From the NCBI GenBank assembly GCA_903829565.1, contig CAIKQM010000185.1, positions 1 through 5,292 of the forward strand: a DNA stretch of 5,292 nucleotides, given 5' to 3'. Origin of the DNA: an uncultured Planctomycetota bacterium (GTDB taxonomy: Bacteria; Planctomycetota; UBA1135; GCA-002686595). The notes beneath the pieces are model-generated. The model was not told the origin of the DNA. It was given only the letters and a program-made list of their open reading frames with translations, and ran no database searches. A program made the position numbers and the translations under genes. Positions 1 to 5,292 of the stretch are shown here, one piece after another; within the stretch, counting starts at the first letter, position 1; each line of letters starts with the position of its first letter.

Positions 1-42
1 CTCCAGCACAGCAGCGCGAATCTGATCGTGAAAGGTCTGCAT
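1..42 (-). CDS. Possible start of a downstream gene, cut by the window edge
   Basis: An ATG on the minus strand (bases 42-40) opens a frame that stays open to the window edge and reads MQTFHDQIRAAVLE. It begins only 2 bases after the TAA of the ABC-F gene on the same strand, the spacing expected of a co-transcribed, possibly translationally coupled gene. No convincing Shine-Dalgarno sequence precedes it. Fourteen codons are too few to recognise a family or to be sure that it is a gene, so no function is proposed. Confidence 0.35.
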   Translation of the reverse strand, partial: MQTFHDQIRAAVLE

Positions 43-44
43 GG

Positions 45-1967
45 TTACCAGTTGGCCCACTTGTCGTTCAGGTCGGCGAGCTCTTGCTCCAGTTCGGCCG
101 CGCGCATTTGCGAGTCCTTGAGCTTGTTGGCATCGCGCCACGCTTCCGGCTGCTCGAGCTCAGCGCGTGCCGTGGAGAGCTCGCCTTCGAGTTCCATGAT
201 GCGCGCTTCCAGCTTGGCGAAAGCGATAGGGTTGCGCACTTGCTTGGGTGCATCAGCCTTCGGCGCGGGCTTGACCTCGCGCTTCACTTCGGGCTTCACC
301 TCAGGCTTGGGCGGCGGTTTGGGCACGCTCTTCGCGGCCTTCGCATCTTCGCGGCGCTTGTCCAATTGCGCCTGCTTCTTGGCGCGCCAAGAGGTGTAGT
401 TGCCTTCGTGGCGCAGCACGCGGCCACCGTCGACCTCGAGGATCACATTGCACAAACCGTCGAGGAACTCGCGGTCGTGACTGACCACGACCAACGAGCC
501 TGCGAAGGCGGACAACATCTCTTCCAACGAGGTGCGCGCCGCTAGATCCAAGTGGTTGGTCGGTTCGTCCATCGCCAACCAACTGGGCTTGCCCAGCACC
601 AACTTCGCCAAGCACAAGCGCGCGCGCTCACCGCCCGACAAGCCCGCAATCGGCGAGTCGAGTTCGACACCGCGGAAGAGGAACTTCGCGAGGTGGTCGC
701 GGATCTCTTGATCTTCCAGCTGCGGGTACGAGCGCCGCATCTCGTAGTACGGCGTGCCATCGTCGCGCAGTGCGCTCGTGTCTTGATCATAGAAGCCCAC
801 TGCGGCCTTGTGGCCCAGAGCGACTTCGCCTTCGAGCGGCGCCATGCGGCCCGCGAGGATCTTCATCAGCGTCGTCTTGCCCGCACCGTTGCGGCCCACA
901 ATGCCAATGCGCTCGGCGCGCGCGATGCGGAAGGTCGCATCGCGGAAGGTCACTTTGCCCGGATAGCCGCCGGCAAGATCGCGTGCTTCGAGCACGGTCT
1001 CGCCGCCGCGTTCCGCTGCGGGCGGCTTGATCACAGGCTTGCGCACGTCGTGGAAGGGCTTGGATACCCGCACCAACGCTTCGAGCTTCTTCTGACGGCC
1101 CTTCGCCTCGGTGACGCGGTGCGAGCCCATGTGCTGGCGCACGAAGGCTTCTTCCTTCTTGACGTGGTCCTGCTGGTTCTCGTACGCGCGCAAGTCAGCG
1201 ATGTAGCGCTCTTCCTTGATGCGCACATACTGGTCGTAGTTGCCGGGGTACTTGGTCAGCGCACCGCGCTCGAGCTCCAAGATCGCATCAACAGCATTGT
1301 TCAGCAGGCGTCGGTCGTGGCTGATGATCAGCACCGAGCCCGCTTGCAGCTTGATCCACTCTTCCAGCCACTCGATGCCCGCGAGGTCGAGGTGGTTGGT
1401 GGGTTCGTCGAGCAACAACAACTCCGAGCCCGCGACCAGCGCTTTCGCGAGGCAAGCACGACTGCGCTCGCCACCGGAAAGCGTGTTCACATCGCGCTCC
1501 CAGAACTCCTGGTGCAGGCCGATGCCCGACAGCACCTCTTCGACCCGCCGCTCGCCATCAAAGCCGCCGAGGGTTTCGATTTCGTGAAGCAGTTGGTCGT
1601 GGCGCTCCAGCTCGCGCTCCAAGGCCTCACCGTCGAGGGTGCCCAGCCGCTCGCCACTGGCCTCATACTCGCGCAACGCGGTGCGCAGCTCGATCAACCC
1701 GGACTCGACGAAGGCCCGCACCGTGGTGCCGCCCTCCACCTTGGGCCGCTGCTCGACATGGCGCACCCGCGCCCCTTTGCGGACCGTGACCTCGCCCCAG
1801 TCGGGGGTGTCCTCGCCAATGAGGAGGCGCAGGATCGTGGTTTTGCCACCCCCGTTGCGGCCGACCAGACCGATCTTCTGGCCTGGGTCGAGCCGGAAGG
1901 AGGCGCCGGCGAGCACCTCGTGGGCACCGAAGTGCTTTTTGACCCCTTCGAAGATCACGAGTGACAT
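45..1967 (-). CDS. ABC-F family ATPase (tandem ATP-binding cassettes, no membrane domain)
   Basis: This 640-residue protein has two ABC ATPase domains and no membrane segment, the ABC-F layout. Characterised ABC-F proteins (EttA, Uup, YheS and antibiotic-resistance members) bind the ribosomal E site and act on translation or relieve stalled or drug-bound ribosomes; a cytoplasmic ribosome role is inferred here. Domain 1 has Walker A GRNGGGKTT (36-44), signature LSGGER (163-168), Walker B LLLLDE (183-188) and switch His217. A charged, probably helical linker (about 243-320) occupies the P-site tRNA-interaction position. Domain 2 has GRNGAGKTT (358-366), LSGGER (443-448), WLAMDE (463-468) and His497. 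Both catalytic glutamates (188, 468) are present, so both sites look active. A Lys/Pro/Glu/Val tetrapeptide-like stretch (about 549-570) leads to a C-terminal coiled coil (about 583-637), as in Uup-type members. The start fits the family N-terminus, but a pyrimidine-rich stretch replaces a Shine-Dalgarno sequence. The length is close to YheS and Uup, but the subfamily and physiological target are not assignable by eye. Confidence 0.95.
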   Translation of the reverse strand: MSLVIFEGVKKHFGAHEVLAGASFRLDPGQKIGLVGRNGGGKTTILRLLIGEDTPDWGEVTVRKGARVRHVEQRPKVEGGTTVRAFVESGLIELRTALREYEASGERLGTLDGEALERELERHDQLLHEIETLGGFDGERRVEEVLSGIGLHQEFWERDVNTLSGGERSRACLAKALVAGSELLLLDEPTNHLDLAGIEWLEEWIKLQAGSVLIISHDRRLLNNAVDAILELERGALTKYPGNYDQYVRIKEERYIADLRAYENQQDHVKKEEAFVRQHMGSHRVTEAKGRQKKLEALVRVSKPFHDVRKPVIKPPAAERGGETVLEARDLAGGYPGKVTFRDATFRIARAERIGIVGRNGAGKTTLMKILAGRMAPLEGEVALGHKAAVGFYDQDTSALRDDGTPYYEMRRSYPQLEDQEIRDHLAKFLFRGVELDSPIAGLSGGERARLCLAKLVLGKPSWLAMDEPTNHLDLAARTSLEEMLSAFAGSLVVVSHDREFLDGLCNVILEVDGGRVLRHEGNYTSWRAKKQAQLDKRREDAKAAKSVPKPPPKPEVKPEVKREVKPAPKADAPKQVRNPIAFAKLEARIMELEGELSTARAELEQPEAWRDANKLKDSQMRAAELEQELADLNDKWANW

Positions 1968-1999
1968 GGGGGGAAGAGGATACCGATCGTGGAGGGCTT

Positions 2000-2215
2000 A
2001 GTGATACTGGCCCAGACCGTTGTGCACGAGGCGAATGCAAGCTTGTGCGGGGTGCGGGCTTTTTCGCTGTTCGTGCGAGGGCAGGGGGCGCCGAGGTCGC
2101 CCAGGCCTAGGGCTGGTGGGTTCGCGCGGATGAATTAGCTCGTAAAATACTGTCAAATAATGACTTGTGTGCTTGCTGTGGTCCGGCGTGCACACTCATC
2201 TGGGCCAGTATCACT
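2000..2215. repeat. Long inverted repeat enclosing the methyltransferase/ABC-F intergenic region
   Basis: The left arm is 2000-2028 and the right arm 2187-2215. The outer 17 bases, AGTGATACTGGCCCAGA, are perfectly inverted (2000-2016 with 2199-2215). Four mismatches follow, then TGTGCACG matches in the same register (2021-2028 with 2187-2194), giving 25/29. The 158-base interior includes an AT-rich patch at about 2130-2165. Each arm also contains two small dyads: CTGG-C-CCAG (or its complement) and GTGCAC. The right arm covers the TGA of the methyltransferase (2213-2211); the left arm ends 32 bases before the ABC-F start. No target-site duplication is visible outside the arms. A chance origin is very unlikely for a 17-base perfect match at this distance. 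Candidate identities are an invertible DNA switch, a MITE-like element with terminal inverted repeats, or paired regulator sites. Confidence 0.85.
2123..2156 (-). promoter_or_regulatory. Weak candidate promoter for the ABC-F gene inside the inverted-repeat segment
   Basis: On the minus strand a perfect TTGACA (2156-2151) lies in the most AT-rich patch of the window. No good -10 follows at 16-18 bases: TTCATC (2134-2129) is the best placed and poor, and TAATTC lies at only 13 bases. If used, it would give an untranslated leader of roughly 150 bases before the ABC-F start at 1967. On the plus strand the same patch carries a good -10-like TAAAAT (2143-2148) without a recognisable -35. The direction of any promoter here is therefore uncertain. 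Confidence 0.25.
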
Positions 2216-3011
2216 CCTGCTTCTTGAGCACCAACACCACATCCTGCCTCCCATCCTCCAGCTCCCTCTCCACCCGCGCGTCGTGATGGAAATCAAACGT
2301 CCCCGCAATCCCAAAGCACCCACTCTCCCGCACCAACCGCACCAACTGCCGCGGGCTGTACGTCCGGAAGGTCCAATTCGTCTCCTGCCGGTGCGTCTTG
2401 GCCCCGCGCGTCACGGTCAGCCTGGTCCGAACCGCCTCGGTGCGCGTGCGGCGTTCGGCAGGGAAGGTGCGGGTGACGCACACGACTTTGGTGCCGCGCC
2501 GTTGGGTGGTCCAGCGCTCCACGGCGGCTTGGGGGTGGGCGTAGTCGGTGATGTGCACGCCCAAGACGTAGATGCCGCCCGGTTTCAGGCGCTGGGCTAC
2601 GCCGCGCAGGTGGGCTAGGGCGCCTTCCTCGTCGAGGATGTACTTGAAGGTCGAGACCAAGCAGTGCGCCGCGTCGACCTTGGGGCCCGCGGGCACGGCG
2701 CGCATGTCCGCCACGCGCAGGCGCGTGCTCAGGTCGTGGCCGCGCGCCGCCAGCCGGTCGAGCTTGGCCTGCGCCGCCGCCAGCATGTGCGTATTCAGGT
2801 CGAAGCCCTCGACTCGCACCCCGCGCCGGGCCAGCTCGACCACCATGCGCCCGGATCCGCACGCGGGCTCCAGCACACTGCGCAGCGGTCCACGCCCATA
2901 GCGCTCCGCCAGCTGCATCACGAAATCGGCCTCGGTGGGCGTGCCGGGGTCGAAGACCATGTCGTACCAGCGCGGCGTGTCGTACCAGTCGATGAGGGCT
3001 GTGTGTGTCAT
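2211..3011 (-). CDS. Class I SAM-dependent methyltransferase, substrate unknown
   Basis: From the ATG at 3011-3009 the product is 266 residues, normal for a small single-domain Rossmann methyltransferase, presumably cytosolic. The N-terminus (WYDTPRWYDMVFD, residues 9-21) matches the Trp/Tyr-Asp-x-Pro-x-Tyr-Tyr-Asp opening common in this class. Motif I, VLEPACGSGRM (46-56), is the SAM-binding glycine loop. Asp71 in GFDLN is the expected acidic residue contacting the SAM ribose, and ADMR (101-104) is the adenine-contacting motif. A hydrophobic strand LKPGGIYVLGV follows in the post-motif region. The frame stays open to an ATG at 3080-3078 and another at 3041-3039, but those add 23 or 13 residues with no family resemblance, so the internal start is preferred. 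No clear Shine-Dalgarno precedes any of them. The stop codon lies within the right arm of the long inverted repeat. The gene reads in the same direction as the ABC-F gene 243 bases downstream. The substrate (small molecule, RNA or protein) cannot be inferred. Confidence 0.9.
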   Translation of the reverse strand: MTHTALIDWYDTPRWYDMVFDPGTPTEADFVMQLAERYGRGPLRSVLEPACGSGRMVVELARRGVRVEGFDLNTHMLAAAQAKLDRLAARGHDLSTRLRVADMRAVPAGPKVDAAHCLVSTFKYILDEEGALAHLRGVAQRLKPGGIYVLGVHITDYAHPQAAVERWTTQRRGTKVVCVTRTFPAERRTRTEAVRTRLTVTRGAKTHRQETNWTFRTYSPRQLVRLVRESGCFGIAGTFDFHHDARVERELEDGRQDVVLVLKKQE

Positions 3012-3019
3012 GCGCAAAG

Positions 3020-3084
3020 GCTCATGGGCTGGAGAGCGCATGGTTGCGGATGGGAGCCTCCGGGACAATCCCCAGCCCATCAGC
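3020..3084. repeat. Imperfect inverted repeat in the methyltransferase leader
   Basis: Arms 3020-3035 and 3069-3084 pair at 14 of 16 positions, including a perfect nine-base core ATGGGCTGG/CCAGCCCAT (3024-3032 with 3072-3080) around a 33-base loop. It begins 8 bases upstream of the preferred methyltransferase start and would form a stem-loop in its 5' leader if transcription begins further upstream. There is no T-run, so it does not look like a terminator. Nine-base matches at this range do occur by chance in GC-rich DNA, so a function is uncertain. Confidence 0.4.
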
Positions 3085-3092
3085 TGCCTTCC

Positions 3093-3120
3093 TTGACAGA
3101 TCTTCCGACCCCCCTAAGAC
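3093..3120 (+). promoter_or_regulatory. Candidate sigma-70-type promoter for the DUF1800-DUF1501 pair
   Basis: A perfect TTGACA (3093-3098) is followed, after 16 bases, by TAAGAC (3115-3120), which keeps the important T, A and A positions of TATAAT but is otherwise weak. Transcription would begin near 3127, leaving a leader of about 50 bases before the DUF1800 start at 3177. The position in the divergent region and the orientation are right for the gene pair. The weak -10 and the unknown sigma factors of the host limit certainty. Confidence 0.4.
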
Positions 3121-3176
3121 TGAACTGCTGGGAGAACCGAAACAGGCTAAACGGCTTGCCCCAGCTCCCCACGACC

Positions 3177-4808
3177 ATGACTACTCGTCCCCGTCCCAGT
3201 GTTTGGCTCTCCGTTTGGCTGCCTGCGCTCCTGCTTGCCGCCCCAGTCGCGGCGGCGGGGACGGACCAAGCCTGGACCGCCCGTGAAGCCGAGCACCTGC
3301 TCAACCGCGCGGGCTTTGGTGCCACGCAAGTCGAAGTCGAAGCCGCCGTGCGCCGGGGGCGCGAGGCCACGATCGCGGGCTTGTTCCCCGATCCGGCGCG
3401 CACACCCAAGCCGGAGATCTTGGGCGCGAAGACTCTGCCGCTCGGCCTCGAGTCGCCCGAGGCTCGCTTGCGCAATGTCGAGGCGCGGCGCGAAGGCTAT
3501 TCGCGCATGCAGCCGGACTTGATCTCGCCGCTCAACATGTACGGCGATTGGTGGATCGAACGCATGCGCGCCAGCGAGGACCCGCTGCGCGAGCGCATGA
3601 CGATCTTCTGGCATGGTCACTTCGTGAGCTCCATCAAAGAGGTGGGTGACTCGCACGAACTGATCGAGCAGGTGCAGTTCTTGCGCGACAACGCGCTCGG
3701 TCGCTTCGAAGTGTTGGTGCGCGGCATCGGTCGCACGCCGGCGATGCTGACCTACCTCAACAACAACGAGAACGTCAAAGACCATCCCAACGAGAACTGG
3801 GCGCGCGAGCTGTTCGAGTTGTTCTCGCTAGGTGACGGCAACTACACCGAGACGGACATCAAAGAAGCGGCGCGCGCGTTCACCGGATGGAGCGACGCCG
3901 AGAGTCGCTTCCTCTTCGAGCGCGTGGTGCATGACTATGGTCGCAAGCAAGTGCTCGGTCGCTCCGGCAACTTGGATGGCGACATGATCGTCGACTTGGC
4001 CTTGGAGCAAGAGGCTTGCGCGCGCTTCATGGCGGCGAAGCTGCTGCATCATCTGGAAGGCGCACCGGCGGCCCAAGAGCGCGTGCAGGACTACGCCGCG
4101 TTCTTGCGCAGTCACGAGATGGACATCGGCCAGTTCCTGCGCCGTTTGTTCGCGGATCCTGCGTTCTATCGCGAAGAGATCGTCGGTCGGCGCATCGTTC
4201 CGCCCATCGAGTGGGTGGTGGGCTCCGCACGCAAGTTGAGCATCGCGCCGCCTGGACAGATGGTCCAGAACATGGGTGATGTGCTGGGCCAACGCTTGTT
4301 CTGGCCGCCGAGTGTCAAAGGTTGGGAACCGGACATGGCGTGGATCACCACGGCCACGATGATGTACCGCTCGAACATGGCGGGCATCTTGCTCGGGCTC
4401 GTGTCGGTCGATGGTTTGATTCGCGATGCCGAGTTCGAACAACCGCGCATGGATGCGGAGATGCCGATGATGGGCGCGTTGAAGAAGAGCCGCAACAACG
4501 GCTTGAATCAGTTGGCGTACATCCAGCACACGGGCTGGCAACCGCAGGTTTCGTTGGTGGAGCAAGCTCACAAGGCGATGGCCGTGGGCGATGCACGCAT
4601 CGCGGCGTGGATGGCCGGGGAGTTGTTGTCCATCGAGGTGAGTCTCGATAGCGGCGTGCGTAACGCGATCGCGGCTTTCGTCGCGCGCGAGCGCGAAGCA
4701 GCGGGCATTACAGAACAAGCACAACTGTTGGGTCACGCTCAAGCCGAAGATGTGCTGCGTCGTACGGCGCACTTCGTGTTGAGCTTGCCCGAGGCGCAAC
4801 TGAACTGA
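3177..4808 (+). CDS. DUF1800 family exported protein
   Basis: This 543-residue protein belongs to the DUF1800 family, whose biochemical function is not established as far as I know. The start at 3177 is chosen because a classical Sec-type signal peptide begins there: basic Arg4 and Arg6, a hydrophobic core of about residues 8-22, and a likely cleavage after Ala27 (PVAAA|G). The open frame extends more than 500 bases upstream, but that part only mirrors the opposite-strand methyltransferase and its leader. Family hallmarks are HLLNRAGFGA (40-49), FWHGHFV (144-150), and the diagnostic block running from YLNNNEN (193-199) through HPNENWARELFELFSLG (203-219) and YTETDIKEAARAFTGW (223-238). The clustered His, Asn and Glu residues could bind a metal, but that is inference. 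The C-terminus ends in the usual region (FVLSLPEAQLN) and the length is normal, so the gene appears intact. The DUF1501 gene follows after 13 bases, the standard partner order. No Shine-Dalgarno sequence is visible. Confidence 0.94.
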   Translation: MTTRPRPSVWLSVWLPALLLAAPVAAAGTDQAWTAREAEHLLNRAGFGATQVEVEAAVRRGREATIAGLFPDPARTPKPEILGAKTLPLGLESPEARLRNVEARREGYSRMQPDLISPLNMYGDWWIERMRASEDPLRERMTIFWHGHFVSSIKEVGDSHELIEQVQFLRDNALGRFEVLVRGIGRTPAMLTYLNNNENVKDHPNENWARELFELFSLGDGNYTETDIKEAARAFTGWSDAESRFLFERVVHDYGRKQVLGRSGNLDGDMIVDLALEQEACARFMAAKLLHHLEGAPAAQERVQDYAAFLRSHEMDIGQFLRRLFADPAFYREEIVGRRIVPPIEWVVGSARKLSIAPPGQMVQNMGDVLGQRLFWPPSVKGWEPDMAWITTATMMYRSNMAGILLGLVSVDGLIRDAEFEQPRMDAEMPMMGALKKSRNNGLNQLAYIQHTGWQPQVSLVEQAHKAMAVGDARIAAWMAGELLSIEVSLDSGVRNAIAAFVAREREAAGITEQAQLLGHAQAEDVLRRTAHFVLSLPEAQLN

Positions 4809-4821
4809 GTTGAGACACACC

Positions 4822-5292
4822 ATGACACACTCTGCTCATCACGGTTTGGATCGCCGCGGCCTCTTGGTCGGCGGTGTGTCGATTTTCGGCGGCATGTGGT
4901 TGTTGGGCCGCGGCGCGCTGGCGCGTGAAGCCGCACTGGCGCGTGAACAAGCGCAGGACGCACCGCCGCGTGCGCTGTTGTTGCTGGAGTTGTCGGGCGG
5001 CAACGATGGCCTGTCCTGCATCGTGCCGTACGCCGACGATCTCTATCACTCGGCGCGCGGGCGCGTGGGCCACAAGGCCGAAAGCGTGCTCAAGCTCGAT
5101 GACTATCGCGGTTTCCACTTCGCGCTGCAGGGCCTCAAGGCGCAGTGGGATGAAGGCAAGCTCGCCATCGTCGAAGGCGCGGGCTACGACCAGCCGAATC
5201 ACAGCCACTTCACTTCGCAAGACATCTGGCACACCGCGCGCCACTCTGGTCGCGCTTCCGGTGATGGTTGGGTGGCGCGCTTGATGGCCGAG
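4822..5292 (+). CDS. DUF1501 family exported protein (5' part; runs off the window)
   Basis: The first 157 codons of a DUF1501 protein are present; members are usually about 400-450 residues, so roughly a third is seen. The N-terminus has LDRRGLLVGG (9-18), a twin-arginine-like motif, then a hydrophobic stretch to about residue 28 and a possible cleavage after ALA (32-34), suggesting folded export by Tat. Family blocks follow: LELSGGNDGL (55-64), VPYADDLYHSAR (68-79), LKLDD (90-94), KLAIVEGAGY (113-122), and NHSHFTSQDIWHTA (126-139). DUF1501 is grouped with the alkaline phosphatase/sulfatase superfamily, which makes Asp62 and the His127/His129 region plausible metal-site or active-site residues, although the catalytic activity is not known. 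A GAG at 4812-4814 lies 7 bases before the ATG and may serve as a weak ribosome-binding site. The 13-base gap to the DUF1800 stop implies one transcript. Confidence 0.94.
   Translation, partial: MTHSAHHGLDRRGLLVGGVSIFGGMWLLGRGALAREAALAREQAQDAPPRALLLLELSGGNDGLSCIVPYADDLYHSARGRVGHKAESVLKLDDYRGFHFALQGLKAQWDEGKLAIVEGAGYDQPNHSHFTSQDIWHTARHSGRASGDGWVARLMAE

Noticed and set aside
552..1964. Long plus-strand open frame (470 codons) opposite the ABC-F gene
   Set aside because: It lies wholly antisense to a clearly recognised ABC-F protein, encodes low-complexity Arg/Ala/Leu/His-rich sequence without motifs, and is a usual by-product of GC-rich coding DNA.
2024..2064. GC-rich sequence followed by TTTTT (2060-2064) as a plus-strand terminator
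   Set aside because: No gene on the plus strand ends upstream, and no compact stem directly precedes the T-run; the T-run itself takes part in another possible fold.
1998..2195. 65-codon minus-strand frame (GTG start) almost exactly filling the inverted-repeat segment
   Set aside because: Its product is Pro/Arg/His-rich with no domain, it has no ribosome-binding site, and its length is ordinary for chance. The match to the repeat boundaries comes from stop codons in or beside the arms.
2000..2215. Integron attC site
   Set aside because: The arms do not carry the RYYYAAC and GTTRRRY core boxes, and the segment is longer than usual attC sites.
2000..2215. Classic intrinsic terminator of the methyltransferase gene
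   Set aside because: The arms are 158 bases apart and no T-run follows the distal arm on the minus strand, so rapid hairpin formation and release are not expected.
3039..3080. Longer N-terminus for the methyltransferase (starts at 3080 or 3041)
   Set aside because: The extra residues do not resemble the family opening, which begins close to the ATG at 3011, and they overlap the leader inverted repeat; the choice remains somewhat uncertain.
2664..3176. Upstream extension of the DUF1800 frame
   Set aside because: This part is antisense to the methyltransferase and crosses the divergent promoter region; the signal peptide at 3177 marks the true start.
3828..4823. Minus-strand open frame (331 codons) opposite the DUF1800 gene
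   Set aside because: It is antisense to a motif-rich DUF1800 protein, is rich in His, Arg and Gln, and shows no recognisable domain.

Overview
The window holds two gene pairs on opposite strands, in GC-rich DNA (judged by eye at a little over 60% G+C). The left side reads leftward: a class I SAM-dependent methyltransferase (2211-3011), then a full-length ABC-F ATPase (45-1967), then the first 14 codons of a possible further gene running off the left edge. The right side reads rightward: a complete DUF1800 protein with a signal peptide (3177-4808), then, 13 bases later, the first 157 codons of a DUF1501 protein with a twin-arginine-like leader (4822 to the window edge). Coding density is high. 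The only non-coding stretches are 243 bases between the ABC-F and methyltransferase genes and 165 bases in the divergent region between the methyltransferase and DUF1800 genes.

The DUF1800-DUF1501 pair is widespread in Planctomycetota, Acidobacteriota, Verrucomicrobiota, Bacteroidota and several proteobacterial groups. High G+C and start codons mostly lacking a clear Shine-Dalgarno sequence would fit a planctomycete-like bacterium, but this is a weak inference and a high-GC proteobacterium cannot be excluded. The two halves probably work separately: cytoplasmic methylation and ribosome-associated ATPase functions on the left, and an exported two-protein module of unknown function on the right.

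The most unusual signal is outside the genes. A long, nearly exact inverted repeat (17 bp perfect, then 8 more matching bases in the same register after 4 mismatches, 25/29 in all) has arms at 2000-2028 and 2187-2215. It encloses almost the whole space between the methyltransferase and ABC-F genes, including the window's most AT-rich, promoter-like patch. One arm contains the methyltransferase stop codon. It could be an invertible promoter (phase switch) controlling the ABC-F gene, a small MITE-like element, or a pair of operators; the sequence alone does not decide. A second, weaker inverted repeat (3020-3035 with 3069-3084) lies just upstream of the methyltransferase start.
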